From positions 806,001 to 870,000 of the forward strand of contig CAWIJK010000002.1 in the NCBI GenBank assembly GCA_963836375.1: a stretch of 64,000 nt of DNA. The letters are read 5' to 3'. Of the stretch, positions 62,418 through 64,000 are shown in pieces (positions within the stretch are counted from its first letter, which is position 1; each line of letters opens with the position of its first letter). A program made the translations under genes and the position numbers. This DNA is from CAWIJK01 sp963836375 (GTDB lineage: Bacteria > Actinomycetota > Acidimicrobiia > Acidimicrobiales > RAAP-2). The notes under the pieces were generated by a model. It was not told the origin of the DNA. It did not search any database and saw nothing but the letters and a program-made list of their open reading frames with translations.

Positions 62418-63028
62418 AGCGAACCCTTGGTCGACGGTACGCCCACCCCCTCCACCCGTACCGCGTCGCGAAGGGCGCGGGCCACCCCCTTGAACGTGGC
62501 CTCCACGACGTGGTGGGTGTTCTTGCCCTGTCGCTCGGTGATGTGCACGGTGAGGCCGGCCGAGGTCGCCAGGGCCCGAAAAAACTCCTCGGTCAGCTGG
62601 GGGTCGAAGGGCGGTGCGCCGAGTCCCGGCGTGTCGGGGGCGAACCGGACGTCATAGGCGAGGTACGGGCGCCCCGAGAGGTCGAGGGCCACCTCCACCA
62701 GTGCCTCGTCCAACGGCAGGACCAAGGAGGCGAAGCGTCGAATCCCGGCCTTGTCGCCCAGGGCGTCGGCCAGGCACTGGCCGACCACGATGCCGACGTC
62801 TTCCACCGTGTGGTGGGCGTCGACGGCCAGGTCGCCCTCGGCCCGCACCTCGAGGTCGAAGCCCCCGTGGCGACCGAGCTGCTCGAGCATGTGGTCGAAG
62901 AAGGGCAATCCGGTCGCCACCTCCACCCGACCGGTCCCGTCGACGGCCAGGGTGACCTCCACGGTCGTCTCTTTGGTCGCCCGGCGCGCGCTCGCCCGCC
63001 TGGGCCCGCGGTCCGCGTCCTCACTCAT
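62414..63028 (-). CDS. hisB: Imidazoleglycerol-phosphate dehydratase
   Basis: HisB dehydrates imidazole-glycerol-phosphate. The 204-residue protein is the single-function type, without the N-terminal histidinol phosphatase of enterobacteria. The manganese-binding HHT-x-x-D-x-x motifs appear as DAHHTVEDVGI and KNTHHVVEATFKG; FFDHMLEQLGRHGGFDL is the other signature. The ATG at 63028 overlaps hisC by eight bases. A histidinol phosphatase must be encoded elsewhere. Confidence 0.95.
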   Translation of the reverse strand: MSEDADRGPRRASARRATKETTVEVTLAVDGTGRVEVATGLPFFDHMLEQLGRHGGFDLEVRAEGDLAVDAHHTVEDVGIVVGQCLADALGDKAGIRRFASLVLPLDEALVEVALDLSGRPYLAYDVRFAPDTPGLGAPPFDPQLTEEFFRALATSAGLTVHITERQGKNTHHVVEATFKGVARALRDAVRVEGVGVPSTKGSL

Positions 63029-64000
63029 TCAGGCTCTCCTCTAGCGCTTGGATGAACCGGCGATTCTCCGCCGGTGTCCCGACGGTGACCCGCAGGCACC
63101 CGGGGAGCCCGGCCCAGCTCGAACAGTTGCGCACCAGCACGGAGCGCTCCAGCAAGGCCCGCCACACCCCGTCGGCCGACTTGGCCAGCGGGCGGAACAA
63201 GATGAAGTTGGCGTCCGACGGCCAGGACTCCACCGGCAATGCTGCCAGAGCGGCGGCGATCCTCCCGCGTTCTTCGGCCACCAGGGCCACCCGGGCCTCC
63301 ATCTCGGCCGAGTAGTGCAGGGCGAGCACGCCGGCAGCCTGGGTCAACGACGAGAGGTGGTAGGGCAGGGTGGCCGCATCGCAGGCGGCCACCACCTCGG
63401 GCCCGGCGACCAGGTACCCGAGGCGGGAGGCGGCCATCGACCAGGTCTTGGAGAAGGTCCGCACCACCACCAGACCGGCGGCCCCGCCCGAGGGGCCGCC
63501 GGCCCGCAGCGACAGGGCGGACCACGGGGAGAACTGCCCGTAGGCCTCGTCCACCACCACCAGACCGGGGGCGTGGGCCACGACGGCCCGCACCAGCTCG
63601 GCCGGTTCGGCCCTCCCGGTCGGGTTGTTGGGTGAGCACAGGAACGTGACGGTGGGCCGTGTCTCGCCCAGCAGGCGTAGCGCCTCGTCCCGGTCCACCC
63701 GGAACTCGGCGTCGCGTTGGCCGGCGACCACCTCGGTGCCGGTCAGGGCGCAGATGTGGGCGTGCAGGCTGTAGGTCGGCTCGAAGAGGAGGGCCCGACG
63801 GCCGGGGCCGCCGAAGGCCAGCAGGAGACTCTGGAGCACCTCGTTGGAGCCGTTGGCGCAGAAGACCTCGTCGGCACCCACGCCGTGCAGGTGGGCCACG
63901 GCCGCCCGCAGGTCGCTGGCCGAGCGGTCGGGGTAGCGGTTGAACTCGATGCGCTCGATTGCCCCCACCAGGTCGTCGCGCCAGCTCTCGGGCGGTGGGA
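63021..64000 (-). CDS. hisC: Histidinol-phosphate aminotransferase (N-terminus cut by window edge)
   Basis: HisC is a PLP-dependent fold-type I transaminase. The visible 325 residues include EFNRYPDRSASDLRAAV, CANGSNEVLQ, FLCSPNNPTG, VVVDEAY and the PLP-lysine segment RTFSKTWSMAASRLGY. The Arg in CLRVTVGTPAENRRFI binds the substrate carboxylate. The frame is open past the right edge, where the residues just before read P-P-E-S-W-R-D-D-L-V-G-A-I-E-R, so about 25-40 N-terminal residues are missing. It is the first visible gene of the his run; hisD and hisG probably lie outside. Confidence 0.93.
   Translation of the reverse strand, partial: PPPESWRDDLVGAIERIEFNRYPDRSASDLRAAVAHLHGVGADEVFCANGSNEVLQSLLLAFGGPGRRALLFEPTYSLHAHICALTGTEVVAGQRDAEFRVDRDEALRLLGETRPTVTFLCSPNNPTGRAEPAELVRAVVAHAPGLVVVDEAYGQFSPWSALSLRAGGPSGGAAGLVVVRTFSKTWSMAASRLGYLVAGPEVVAACDAATLPYHLSSLTQAAGVLALHYSAEMEARVALVAEERGRIAAALAALPVESWPSDANFILFRPLAKSADGVWRALLERSVLVRNCSSWAGLPGCLRVTVGTPAENRRFIQALEESLNE

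Overview
This 64 kb window is high-GC chromosomal DNA from an actinobacterium. Gene order supports this: a pdtaR-like ANTAR regulator, polA, rpsA, coaE, uvrB and uvrA occur here in the relative order known from Mycobacterium, but spread over about 36 kb. Many starts are GTG, stop/start overlaps of the GTGA type are common, and many genes look leaderless. The secreted proteins built from repeats of the type GYW-x-V-x-SDGGVF-x-FGDA point to Acidimicrobiia, an inference from family knowledge and not proven here. I see no phage, transposon, CRISPR array, integrase or rRNA. No stretch over 300 bases lacks a gene.

Layout. 1-8.5 kb: a partial phosphotransferase, a MEDS-domain anti-sigma-type kinase, uvrA with a LexA-like box, uvrB, coaE and a methyltransferase. 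8.6-25 kb: an envelope-glycan locus with a 1,697-residue AftD-like GT-C protein, a GT4 transferase, a flippase, a secreted SGNH hydrolase, a GT-C-like membrane protein coupled to a UGM-like flavoprotein, and a GT39/PIG-V pair. 25.2-29.3 kb: an oppBCDF peptide importer without its binding protein. 29.4-39.2 kb: rpsA, a large secreted propeller protein, polA, pdtaR, a small coiled-coil gene, menC and tRNA-Leu(CAA). 39.3-45.3 kb: a VOC protein, a nitrilase-family amidase, a small membrane protein and the fabD-fabG-acpP-fabF operon. 45.3-48.9 kb: trpCFBA on the minus strand. 49-56.8 kb: a two-component system, a small membrane protein, a methyltransferase and two more secreted repeat proteins. 56.8-64 kb: a minus-strand run hisC-hisB-hisH-hisA-hisF-groES-like-hisI-trpE-ygfZ.

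How the genes work together. The his run covers histidine steps from imidazole-glycerol-phosphate formation through transamination, plus hisI. trpE is overlapped with hisI, while trpC, trpF, trpB and trpA sit 9 kb away. The 8.6-25 kb genes have the parts list for building, flipping and trimming a cell-surface polysaccharide. Four secreted proteins, with different partner domains (SGNH hydrolase, NHL-like propeller plus fibronectin-like, YVTN propeller plus PKD, beta-helix plus IPT/TIG), each carry exactly six copies of the same roughly 42-46 residue repeat. This is the most distinctive feature of the window.

Two genes, the SGNH hydrolase and trpE, each carry one extra base that breaks an otherwise intact frame. 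These are either sequencing errors or real lesions. The start coordinates given here were chosen from Shine-Dalgarno sites, stop/start overlaps or a -10 hexamer lying 6-9 bases before the start codon.
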